Below are positions 7,704 through 15,018 of a DNA stretch of 42,685 bases, in pieces. Location of the stretch: positions 1 through 42,685 of the forward strand of contig JBJKQL010000070.1 in assembly GCA_046705265.1 (NCBI GenBank), read 5' to 3'. Source of the DNA: JAJYTL01 sp046705265 (GTDB lineage: Bacteria > Pseudomonadota > Alphaproteobacteria > Ferrovibrionales > Ferrovibrionaceae). The notes beneath the pieces are model-generated. The model searched no databases and had not been told where the DNA came from. It was given only the letters and a program-made list of their open reading frames with translations. How positions within the stretch are numbered: the stretch's first letter is position 1; each line of letters begins with the position of its first letter. The translations under genes were made by a program, and so were the position numbers.

Positions 7704-8081
7704 ATGAGGCATATCCGCACGCCGAATGATGTTCCGCATACCCTGCCATCCAAGCGGCAGGCAGAAATCGACCAACACTCTCAGGAATTGGTTATTGAAA
7801 TCGAATCGTTAAGGGAGTTGCGTCGCATCTCCGGGATGTCCCAGGCCAAAATGGCGGAATCCCTCAAAATCAGCCGACCCACCGTTTCCAGAATCGAATT
7901 ACGGATGGATATGTATCTTTCCCTCTTGCGCCGCTACGTAGAGGCCATGGACGGTGAGCTTAACGTGATCGTTCACCTACCGAATCGCGGGCCGATGAAG
8001 GTCAGATGGCTAGAAGACGTCGTTCCCTTCCGCCTTGCGGCGTGTACGAATGATTATCCCGGCAACAGCAAAGCCGTCTGA
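7704..8081 (+). CDS. Small XRE-family transcriptional regulator, copy 2
   Basis: A 125-residue protein very similar to the one at 5561-5941. It has the same SKRQAEIDQ opening, the helix-turn-helix RRISGMSQAKMAESLKIS then RPTVSRIE, the MYLSLLRRYVEAMDGELNVIVHLPNRGPMKV block and the PFRLA.CTND tail. Differences cluster in the N-terminus, the residues after the recognition helix (RIDNQTS versus RIELRMD) and the last ten residues, so DNA specificity may be largely shared. A good AGGAGA site 7 bp before ATG 7704 fixes this start. No toxin partner is present. Confidence 0.87.
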   Translation: MRHIRTPNDVPHTLPSKRQAEIDQHSQELVIEIESLRELRRISGMSQAKMAESLKISRPTVSRIELRMDMYLSLLRRYVEAMDGELNVIVHLPNRGPMKVRWLEDVVPFRLAACTNDYPGNSKAV

Positions 8082-8118
8082 AAAACAATTACTCCTAAGC
8101 AACCTCTGATCGCTACAA

Positions 8119-8128
8119 AGGTATACCT
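8119..8128. promoter_or_regulatory. Short palindrome AGGTATACCT
   Basis: A perfect 10 bp palindrome about 90 bp before the third promoter. GTATAC-centred palindromes of this type are common operators of GntR/FadR-type regulators; no such regulator is encoded in the window, so the role is unknown. Confidence 0.25.
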
Positions 8129-8218
8129 GAATGGCGGTTATGCTTGTCGATTGCGACTTGCGCCAATGCGGTGATCCCCGCAGCACCTCTTCGCGCCCCC
8201 CAATCCCTTCGCGCCGTC

Positions 8219-8270
8219 TTGTGGTCGTACTCACCTTATGGTATGCCGCTACATCTTGAGGCGATATATT
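8219..8270 (+). promoter_or_regulatory. Promoter with degenerate dyad operator, copy 3
   Basis: TTGTGG (8219-8224), a 17 bp spacer and TATGCC (8242-8247) repeat the layout of the two OFA promoters, including a preceding TGG. The right half GATATATT (8263-8270) is identical to copy 1. The left half keeps only TACATC, again with N7 between ATC and GAT. It lies just before the MarR gene and could serve for weak autoregulation. Confidence 0.5.
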
Positions 8271-8285
8271 ATCGTGACATCGGAC

Positions 8286-8711
8286 ATGCACATGGCATCA
8301 ACCACAAAAGAGATGACAGTCAGCGACGAGGCCTATCGGCGGCTCTTGCAGCTCCGTTTCCGGCTGCGTCAGTTCATCCGCTGGAGCGAAGGGCAGGCGC
8401 GTGCCGCTGGCCTGCACCCGATGCAGCATCAACTTCTCCTTGCCGTGCGCGGCCATGAGGATCCACGCGGTCCGGTCATCGGCGACGTCGCCCATTATCT
8501 CGTACTGCGCCATCACAGCGCGGTCGAGCTGGTGAACCGGGCCGAAGCCGCAGGCCTGATCGAGCGCCGACGCGATTCGGATGATCACCGCTCGGTACGC
8601 CTTGCCCTTACCGCGGCCGGCCACGCGGCCTTACAGCACCTTTCCGCGCTTCATCTCGAAGAGCTGCGCCGGCTGGCGCCAGCTCTGGCCAAAGTCTGGC
8701 AGGACCTGTGA
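8286..8711 (+). CDS. MarR-family transcriptional regulator
   Basis: A winged-helix regulator of about 140 residues. The DNA-binding part contains MQHQLLLAVRGHEDPRGPVIGDVAHYLVLRHHSAVELVNRAEAAGLIERRRDSDDHRSVRLALTAAG-type sequence; the RRRDSDDHRSVRLALT wing with its DxR/DHR pattern is the MarR signature. ATG 8286 or 8292 is preferred because a longer frame would start inside the promoter. The gene is 22 bp upstream of the ClC gene, so both form an operon. Because its own promoter carries a weaker version of the dyad found before both OFA genes, it is the leading candidate to bind all three; the two XRE proteins are alternatives. Confidence 0.88.
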   Translation: MHMASTTKEMTVSDEAYRRLLQLRFRLRQFIRWSEGQARAAGLHPMQHQLLLAVRGHEDPRGPVIGDVAHYLVLRHHSAVELVNRAEAAGLIERRRDSDDHRSVRLALTAAGHAALQHLSALHLEELRRLAPALAKVWQDL

Positions 8712-8733
8712 TCGCCGGGACGCGTCGCCTGAT

Positions 8734-10599
8734 ATGAGAGCTGGATCCTTTCAACGTGGCAAGGGCGGCGCGTTGCGAGGCATTGGACAAGCGCAACCCG
8801 AACCCGAAGCGCTTGGCGATTTCACCACTACGCGGCGCGTTTTTCTCTTGATCGGCGTCGCGGCCGTAATCGGCGCCGTCGGCGCGGTGGTTGCAATCCT
8901 TCTCCTATGGATGATCGGCTTCATCACTAATCTCGGATATTACGGTCGTTTCTCCTTCGCCTTTTCTTCGCCAGCGGGAAATCATCTCGGCCTGGTTGCC
9001 ATCGCTGTGCCAGTGATCGGCAGCTTCTTGGTCGGCCTCATGGCCCGCTTCGGCTCCGAAAAAATCCGCGGCCATGGCATTCCGGAAGCGATCGAGGCCA
9101 TCCTGATCTCGGAGAGCAGGCTCGAACCAAAGGTCGCAATCCTAAAGCCGGTCGCCTCGGCGATCGCCATCGGCACTGGCGGACCGTTCGGCGCCGAAGG
9201 CCCGATCATCATGACGGGCGGCGCCTTCGGGTCGATCTTCGCGCAGCTTTTGCATCTCTCCGCGACCGAACGGAAAACGCTCCTTGTCGCGGGAGCGGCG
9301 GCAGGAATGGCCGCAACGTTCAACACGCCGGTGGCAGCTGTTCTGATCGCGGTCGAGCTGTTACTTTTCGAATGGAAGCCGCGGAGCTTCCTTCCCATAG
9401 CGACGGCAAGCGCGGTCGCCACGGCGATCCGCCCGCTGCTCATCGGCGGCGGGCCCATCTTCCCCGTTGCCGCCGTAGTCACGTTGCCTTGGTGGGGACT
9501 TTTCCTATGTGCCGGCGTCGGAATTGTCGGCGGCATCGGCGCCATCATTGCCACCGAAGCGGTCTACGCCGCCGAGGATCTTTTTCGCAAACTACCGCTG
9601 CATTGGATGTGGTGGCCGATCCTGGGTGGCCTCGTCGTCGGCGTCGGCGGGCTGATCGCGCCGCATGCCCTTGGCGTCGGCTACGACGTGATCGCGGCTC
9701 TGCTTAACGGTCAGATTGCTCTTCATCCAGCAATACGTCTTCTTATCGTCAAGGCGATCATCTGGGCCATCGCGCTTTCCTCAGGAACGTCAGGCGGCGT
9801 GCTCGCGCCGGTCATGATCATGGGCGGCGCGCTCGGCGTCGTAGTCGGTCATTTCCTGCCCGTCGGCACCGTCGGCTTTTGGGCCTTGATTAGCATGGCG
9901 GCGATGCTCGGTGGTGCCTTGCGGACACCTTTGACCGCGGTTGTCTTCGCCCTTGAGACAACCCATGACATAAACGCGCTTTTACCGCTTCTGATCAGCT
10001 GCTGCACGGCTTATATGTTGACAGTGCTGGTTCTAAAACGCTCGATCTTGACCGAAAAGGTCGCGCGCCGCGGCCATCACTTGATCTGCGAATACACAAC
10101 CGACCCGTTTGAGACCCTCCGCGCCGGTGACATTATGGTCCGACAGGTGGAAACGCTGGGGGCCGAGACCCCAGTCCTGGAGGTCCTGCGCCGTTTCACC
10201 GCGAGTGACGGCGATCTCGGCCAACGACACCACAAGAGCTATCCGGTTGTGGCAAAAGACGACCGAGTGATCGGCATGATTTCAACTTCCGACGCCCGTC
10301 GTGCTGCAAACGGTCCCGGTGCTACGGCAACGAGTCCCACTCTCGCCGATCTAGTGTCGAGTCAGACGCTCGTCTTCGGCCGTGCTGACGAGCCGGTCCG
10401 CCATATCATCGATCGCATGGTGGCTGCCGACGTCGCGGCGCTTCCTATTATCGACCGTGAGAACGACCGCGCGCTTGGGATCGTGAGCCGTCATGAGCTC
10501 CTTCAGGTTCATGCCGTCGTCCGCGCAGCGGAGGACGATCGCTCGGCTTCTTTGCGATTGTGGCGAAAGCGCGCCACAGCCGACGGTACTGATCCGTAA
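8734..10599 (+). CDS. ClC-family chloride channel/transporter with C-terminal CBS domains
   Basis: A 621-residue membrane protein. Residues about 35-460 form the ClC core with GHGIPEAIEAI (113-123, histidine replacing the usual serine of GSGIP), GAEGPIIMTGGAFGS (153-167) and SGTSGGVLAP. Glutamate 155 in GAEGP corresponds to the gating glutamate of H+/Cl- exchangers. The C-terminal part from about 465 has two CBS domains (DIMVRQVETLG... and DLVSSQTLVFGRADEPVRHIIDRMV...) that may sense nucleotides or ionic state. Start 8734 sits 22 bp after the MarR stop; longer frames overlap MarR. A role in charge balance or acid tolerance alongside carboxylate exchange is inference. Confidence 0.92.
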   Translation: MRAGSFQRGKGGALRGIGQAQPEPEALGDFTTTRRVFLLIGVAAVIGAVGAVVAILLLWMIGFITNLGYYGRFSFAFSSPAGNHLGLVAIAVPVIGSFLVGLMARFGSEKIRGHGIPEAIEAILISESRLEPKVAILKPVASAIAIGTGGPFGAEGPIIMTGGAFGSIFAQLLHLSATERKTLLVAGAAAGMAATFNTPVAAVLIAVELLLFEWKPRSFLPIATASAVATAIRPLLIGGGPIFPVAAVVTLPWWGLFLCAGVGIVGGIGAIIATEAVYAAEDLFRKLPLHWMWWPILGGLVVGVGGLIAPHALGVGYDVIAALLNGQIALHPAIRLLIVKAIIWAIALSSGTSGGVLAPVMIMGGALGVVVGHFLPVGTVGFWALISMAAMLGGALRTPLTAVVFALETTHDINALLPLLISCCTAYMLTVLVLKRSILTEKVARRGHHLICEYTTDPFETLRAGDIMVRQVETLGAETPVLEVLRRFTASDGDLGQRHHKSYPVVAKDDRVIGMISTSDARRAANGPGATATSPTLADLVSSQTLVFGRADEPVRHIIDRMVAADVAALPIIDRENDRALGIVSRHELLQVHAVVRAAEDDRSASLRLWRKRATADGTDP

Positions 10600-10607
10600 A
10601 ATGAGCC

Positions 10608-11018
10608 CTAGGTGCCGAGGATTTTCCATACCCCGCTCGCGGCGAGCACCGGCCGGTCACCGACGCGAAGATCCCCCCGTACGAAGACCAGGCTTTTTCC
10701 CTTGTGCACCAAGCTCGCCTCCCCTTCAATCCATTCGCCGATTCGGGCCGGGCTGAGGAAGTCGTTATTCATGCTCGCGGTGGCGCAGGACCGTCCTCCG
10801 GCGACATACCAGGTGAGTTGGCCCATCATCTGATCGGCCAAGGTCATCAGCATGCCGCCGTGCACGACGCCGCGGACATTGGCATGACGTGCCTCAGCCA
10901 TAAAGCCAACCGACAGGTTCCGTTCGCTTCGGCGCACCCAAAGCGGTCCGGCTTCTGCGACAAAACCGGACCATTCCTCGGGCACCTTCCATCCTTCAGC
11001 CGCCGGATCGAAGTCCAT
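10608..11018 (-). CDS. PaaI-type hotdog-fold acyl-CoA thioesterase
   Basis: A 136-residue hotdog protein with the motif GVVHGGMLMTLADQMMG (about 50-66). In the PaaI group the histidine-glycine-glycine and the following aspartate (here residue 62) build the thioesterase site that releases CoA from acyl- or aryl-acyl-CoA. The start at 11018 (MDFDPAAEGW) is chosen because upstream sequence is low-complexity and would not belong to the fold. It is convergent with the ClC gene (8 bp apart) and divergent from the acyl-CoA dehydrogenase at 11191, so it likely opens the acyl-CoA region as a side-step hydrolase. Confidence 0.85.
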   Translation of the reverse strand: MDFDPAAEGWKVPEEWSGFVAEAGPLWVRRSERNLSVGFMAEARHANVRGVVHGGMLMTLADQMMGQLTWYVAGGRSCATASMNNDFLSPARIGEWIEGEASLVHKGKSLVFVRGDLRVGDRPVLAASGVWKILGT

Positions 11019-11190
11019 GTCGTCCTCATCTTCGTACCACGCCGTTCGCGCTTCTCTATCGCGGCACGGCGCGTGGCGCAAACTGCCGCCGCTCGCTTGC
11101 AATCGGCCAACCGCTCTCCTAGTCTTCTTCGTCGCATAAACGACGAGTGGCGAGACGCCACCGTTCAGCAAAACGCCCTGGGAAAACGCC

Positions 11191-12378
11191 ATGGACCTGA
11201 ATTTCCGCCGCGAAGACCGCAATTTCCAAAACCAGGTCCGGCGCTTCGTCAAGGAGAACCTTCCCGCTGATATCCACGACCGGATCCGCCGCGGCGCCCC
11301 CTATCGCAAGGCGGACGCGGTGACCTGGCAGCGAATTCTCAACACCAAGGGATGGGGCGCGCCGCATTGGCCGAAACAATGGGGCGGCACCGGCTGGACG
11401 GCAACCCAGCGTTATCTTTTCGACGAGGAAACCGCCGGCGAATGCCCACCGCAATCGCCTTTCGGCCTCTCGATGGTGGCGCCGGTCATCTACACCTTCG
11501 GCAACGACTCCCAGAAGGCCCGTTATCTGCCGCGCATCCTGAATGCCGACGACTGGTGGTGCCAGGGCTATTCCGAGCCGGGGTCCGGCTCCGACCTTGC
11601 CTCTCTCAAGACCCGCGCCGTGGTCGACGGCGATTTTTATGTGGTCAACGGCCATAAGATCTGGACCACCCAGGCGCATGAAGCCGACATGATCTTCTGC
11701 CTAGTCCGCACCAATCCCGAGGTTAAGCCGCAGCTCGGCATCTCTTTTCTTCTCATCGACATGACGACGCCGGGCATTACCGTGCGGCCGATTATTACTC
11801 TGGACGAAGGCCATACCATCAACGAAGTCTTTTTCGACAACGTGCGCGTACCGCGCGAAAATCTGGTCGGCGAGGAAGGGAAGGGCTGGACCTACGCCAA
11901 ATTTCTTCTCGGCTTCGAGCGCACCGGCATCGCTCAGGTCGCCCACTCCAAGCACCGGCTTGCCATACTTAAGGAAATCGCCAAGGCCGAGCTTTGCCAT
12001 GGCCGGGCGTTGATTCAAGACAATGACTTCCGGGCCAAGCTCGCCGAGGTCGAAATCGAGCTCACGGCCTTGGAGTACACCAACCTCCGCATTCTTGCCG
12101 ACAGCGAGCGTGGCAAGATGCCGGGGCCGGAGGCCTCGATGCTGAAAATCCGAGGCTCCGAGATCGGCCAAAAGCTCACTGAACTCGCAGTGGAAGCACT
12201 TGGCAATTACGCGGTTCCTTATGATCCGGAGCGGGAAGGCCGCAACGAGCCGCCCATCGGTCCGGCCTACGGCGAAGGCCTGATGCGCTCGTTCCTTTAT
12301 GGTCGCGCCTATACGATCTATGGCGGCTCCAACGAAATTCAGCGGAACATCATCGCCAAGATGGTTCTGGGCCTGTAG
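11191..12378 (+). CDS. Acyl-CoA dehydrogenase, catalytic (alpha-like) subunit
   Basis: A 395-residue flavoprotein of the acyl-CoA dehydrogenase family, introducing a 2,3-double bond into an acyl-CoA. FAD/substrate-binding blocks are YSEPGSGSDLASLKT (about 127-141) and KIWTTQAHEAD. Glutamate 243 in LLGFERTGI occupies the helix-G position used as catalytic base in isovaleryl- and long-chain-type enzymes. The end YGGSNEIQRNIIAKMVLGL is typical. It is followed after 17 bp by a second dehydrogenase gene lacking the base, resembling two-subunit enzymes such as PimC/PimD or mycobacterial FadE pairs. Its substrate, perhaps dicarboxylyl- or branched acyl-CoA, is not determined by sequence. Confidence 0.88.
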   Translation: MDLNFRREDRNFQNQVRRFVKENLPADIHDRIRRGAPYRKADAVTWQRILNTKGWGAPHWPKQWGGTGWTATQRYLFDEETAGECPPQSPFGLSMVAPVIYTFGNDSQKARYLPRILNADDWWCQGYSEPGSGSDLASLKTRAVVDGDFYVVNGHKIWTTQAHEADMIFCLVRTNPEVKPQLGISFLLIDMTTPGITVRPIITLDEGHTINEVFFDNVRVPRENLVGEEGKGWTYAKFLLGFERTGIAQVAHSKHRLAILKEIAKAELCHGRALIQDNDFRAKLAEVEIELTALEYTNLRILADSERGKMPGPEASMLKIRGSEIGQKLTELAVEALGNYAVPYDPEREGRNEPPIGPAYGEGLMRSFLYGRAYTIYGGSNEIQRNIIAKMVLGL

Positions 12379-12395
12379 GGAGCGAGGGAACGGCG

Positions 12396-13523
12396 ATGGA
12401 TTTTTCGTTAAGTGACGAGCAGCGTCAGCTCAAGGACAGCGTCGAGCGTTTTATCCGCGAACGATATCCGTTCGAACAGTGGCGAAAGATCGTCGCGGCC
12501 GATGCCGGCGCGCCCGACGAATATTGGCGCCAGATGGCCGATCTCGGTTGGCTTGGGGTTTCCTTCCCGGAAGCCTATGGCGGGCTTGGCGGCGGTGCGG
12601 TCGAGACCATGGTGATCATGGAAGGACTGGGCCAAGGCCTCGCGCTTGAGCCTTATCTTTCGACCGTGGTGCTCGGCGGCGGGTTGGTCGCCCGTGCCGG
12701 CTCGGAAACGCAGAAGGAAAGCCTTCTGCCGCGAATCGCCGAAGGCAAGCTCAAGCTCGCCCTTGCACTAGCCGAGCCCAAAGCCCGTTTCGACTTCGAC
12801 GATGTCGCGCTGAAGGCGGAAGCGGCGGATGGCGGCTACGTGCTCACCGGTGAGAAATGCGTCGTCTTCGACGCGCCGGTCGCGGATCGCATTATCGTTT
12901 CCACTCGCACCTCGGGCAAACAGCGCCAGAAGGCGGGCATCTCGCTGTTCCTTGTCGATGCCAAGGCGCCGGGGCTCGAGATGCGGCCCTATCGCACCCT
13001 CGATCATCGCCATGCCGCGGATCTTCGCTTCGACCGCGTCAAGCTCGGCTCCGACGACCTGATCGGCGCCGCCGACAAAGCCTTCCCGCTGATTCAGGAA
13101 GCGCTGGATCACGGCCTTGCCGCACTCGCTGCCGAAGCGGTCGGCGCGATGCAAGTGCTTTGCGACACTACCAATGACTATCTCAAAACGCGGAAGCAGT
13201 TCGGCGTGCCGATCGGTTCGTTCCAGGTATTGCAGCACCGCATGGTGGATATGTGGATCGCGCTCCAACAGGCGCGTTCCATGGCCTATATGGCGACCTT
13301 AAAGCTCGCCCGCGTCAAAGAGCGGGCCAAGGCCGCGGCCGCGGCGAAGACTACCATAGGCCGCTCAGGCCGCTTCGTCGGCTATCAGGCGATTCAACTC
13401 CACGGCGGCATGGGCATGTCGGACGAATACAAGGTCAACCACTACACCAAGCGACTGATGATGATCGACACGCTGTTTGGCCCAGCCGATCATCATCGCA
13501 ACCGCTTTGCTGATTTGGCCTAA
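12396..13523 (+). CDS. Acyl-CoA dehydrogenase, non-catalytic (beta-like) subunit
   Basis: A 375-residue acyl-CoA dehydrogenase homologue. The fold is complete, from MDFSLSDEQRQLKDSVERF through KTRKQFGVPIGSFQVLQHRMVDM to IQLHGGMGMSDEYKVNHYTKRL. The helix-G catalytic glutamate is replaced: EALDHGLAALAAEAVG has Asp238-His239 where partners have Glu-Arg, and the usual YEGT is absent (TLFGPADHH). Such subunits are known from two-gene heterotetramers (PimC/PimD type, cholesterol side-chain FadE pairs), where one subunit holds the base. It starts 17 bp behind the gene at 11191, supporting a heteromer. It converges with the SCP2 gene. Confidence 0.86.
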   Translation: MDFSLSDEQRQLKDSVERFIRERYPFEQWRKIVAADAGAPDEYWRQMADLGWLGVSFPEAYGGLGGGAVETMVIMEGLGQGLALEPYLSTVVLGGGLVARAGSETQKESLLPRIAEGKLKLALALAEPKARFDFDDVALKAEAADGGYVLTGEKCVVFDAPVADRIIVSTRTSGKQRQKAGISLFLVDAKAPGLEMRPYRTLDHRHAADLRFDRVKLGSDDLIGAADKAFPLIQEALDHGLAALAAEAVGAMQVLCDTTNDYLKTRKQFGVPIGSFQVLQHRMVDMWIALQQARSMAYMATLKLARVKERAKAAAAAKTTIGRSGRFVGYQAIQLHGGMGMSDEYKVNHYTKRLMMIDTLFGPADHHRNRFADLA

Positions 13524-13560
13524 CACCCCTGGCCCAAGCCGAGGCCCGGCTCGAAGCATT

Positions 13561-13860
13561 TCAGCCGAGAACACTCGAAAGGCGCATGGCGATTCCCATG
13601 TCGCCCGAAACCTTGAGCTTCCCCATCATGAAGGCGGTCGCGGGGTCGATCTCGCCCGATGACATGCTCTTGAAATCCTCGAGCGAGATGGCGATGGTGC
13701 AAGACGCCTCGCGGTCCTCGTTCGACACCGTGTTCGGTGTTGACGCGCCGTCGATGAAGATCACGCCGTCAGGACCGAAATCAAATTTCACGGTAGCGTT
13801 AAGACCGGAATCGGTTCCGACGCGCTGGCGCAAGGCCTCGGTTACTGTCTCCAGACTCAT
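13561..13860 (-). CDS. SCP2 sterol-binding domain protein
   Basis: A 99-residue single-domain protein: MSLETVTEALRQRVG, FDFGPDGVIFIDG, CTIAISLEDFKSMSSGEIDPATAFMMGKLKVSGDMGIAMRL. The GEIDPATAFMMGKLKVSGD block is the most conserved part of stand-alone bacterial SCP2 proteins, which bind fatty acyl chains or acyl-CoA in a hydrophobic tunnel. The start at 13860 has an AGGAG site 9 bp upstream. It is divergent from the SDR operon; the LiuR-like operator at 13946 lies between them and could control both. A soluble carrier for bulky acyl-CoA fits the neighbouring dehydrogenases. Confidence 0.87.
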   Translation of the reverse strand: MSLETVTEALRQRVGTDSGLNATVKFDFGPDGVIFIDGASTPNTVSNEDREASCTIAISLEDFKSMSSGEIDPATAFMMGKLKVSGDMGIAMRLSSVLG

Positions 13861-13945
13861 ATCGAGGGTCTCCTGTTCGTTCGCCGTTCGGCCTTTGCCA
13901 CCGGTGGTTTGTGCGGAATGCTGATTAGGCTCGCCACTGAGGCTG

Positions 13946-13975
13946 CTTGACGTTAACGTAAACGTCAAGTAAAGT
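13946..13975 (+). promoter_or_regulatory. LiuR-like operator in the SDR-carboxylase promoter
   Basis: CTTGACGTT (13946-13954) and AACGTCAAG (13961-13969) form a perfect 9 bp dyad with a 6 bp centre. TTGACG (13947-13952) is a -35 box, with TAAAGT (13970-13975) as -10 after 17 bp, so the dyad fills the spacer as MerR-family operators do. 19 of 22 bases match the site in the MerR gene's promoter (26798-26819). It resembles the ACGT-rich sites known for LiuR regulators of branched-chain degradation. Confidence 0.7.
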
Positions 13976-14085
13976 CCAGCCGCTCCGGAACCGTGGAGCC
14001 AGGGCGCCGAAACCCGCGCTTCATCGACAATAATAGAGCCTGCGGCAGAGGAGCCAGGCCAAGCTGTCGGGGAAGGAATGCCGCC

Positions 14086-15012
14086 ATGACCTCTATCCCT
14101 CCCGCATCGGGCCCTCCCACATCCGGTCAGTCGTCCTATCGATCGATCTTTCGCCCCAATCTGTTTGCGAGCAAGGTCACGATCGTGACCGGCGGCGGCA
14201 GTGGCATCGGCCGCTGTACTGCGCATGAACTTGCGTCTCTCGGCGCCAGGCTGGCGCTGGTGGGTCGCAAAGCGGACAAACTCGAAAAAGTTAAGGCCGA
14301 AATCGCGGACACTTGCGGCGGCGAGGCACGGTGTTTCCCCTGCGACATCCGGAACGAGACAGAGGTAGAGGCGACGCTTAGACGGGTGATCGAGACCTTC
14401 GACCGCATCGATCACCTGGTAAACAACGCCGGCGGTCAATATGTCTCGCCGCTTGAATCCATCAGCCAAAAGGGTTGGGAAGCCGTGGTGCGAACCAACC
14501 TCACCGGCGGCTTTCTCATGGCCCGTGCGTCTTATGTCCAATGGATGTCAAAGCACGGCGGCGCCATCGTCAATGTCGTGGCCGATATGTGGCGCGGCAT
14601 GCCTGGCATGGCTCATTCGGGCGCCGCGCGGGCCGGCATGGTCAACTTCACCGAGACGGCGGCACTGGAATGGGCACCAGCCAATGTCCGGGTTAACGCC
14701 GTGGCGCCGGGTTGGATCGCTTCCTCGGGTTTCGATCACTATCCGGCCGAAATGGGCGACTATCTCCGCAGCCTTGCTGGCCACGTGCCGCTTGGCCGCT
14801 TCGGCACCGAGGCCGAGGTCTCGGCCGCCATTGTCTTTCTGCTCTCGGAGGCGGCAGCCTTCATCACCGGGGCGACGCTTCGCATCGACGGCGGGGTGCC
14901 GAACACGCATCCAAATTGGCCTCTTCCCGAACGAAAGGCATCGGCGCCCGTCTTCGACGGCTTCCCCCTGGCGGAAATACCGAAAGTGTTGCGCGGCAAG
15001 ACCCAGGATTGA
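14086..15012 (+). CDS. SDR oxidoreductase, AtuB/PECR-like
   Basis: A 308-residue short-chain dehydrogenase/reductase. Cofactor binding is shown by TGGGSGIG (35-42) and NNAGG (113-117). The catalytic YxxxK is absent: the equivalent stretch is AHSGAARAGM (176-185), the variant seen in peroxisomal trans-2-enoyl-CoA reductase-like SDRs, which suggests enoyl-CoA or related CoA-thioester chemistry. The N-terminal YRSIFRPNLFASK also fits this branch. First gene of the run SDR-carboxyltransferase-dehydrogenase-biotin carboxylase, matching atuB-atuC-atuD-atuF; only 6 bp separate it from the next gene. ATG 14086 has GGAAGG upstream; a longer frame would enter the promoter. Confidence 0.83.
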   Translation: MTSIPPASGPPTSGQSSYRSIFRPNLFASKVTIVTGGGSGIGRCTAHELASLGARLALVGRKADKLEKVKAEIADTCGGEARCFPCDIRNETEVEATLRRVIETFDRIDHLVNNAGGQYVSPLESISQKGWEAVVRTNLTGGFLMARASYVQWMSKHGGAIVNVVADMWRGMPGMAHSGAARAGMVNFTETAALEWAPANVRVNAVAPGWIASSGFDHYPAEMGDYLRSLAGHVPLGRFGTEAEVSAAIVFLLSEAAAFITGATLRIDGGVPNTHPNWPLPERKASAPVFDGFPLAEIPKVLRGKTQD

Positions 15013-15018
15013 TGCACT

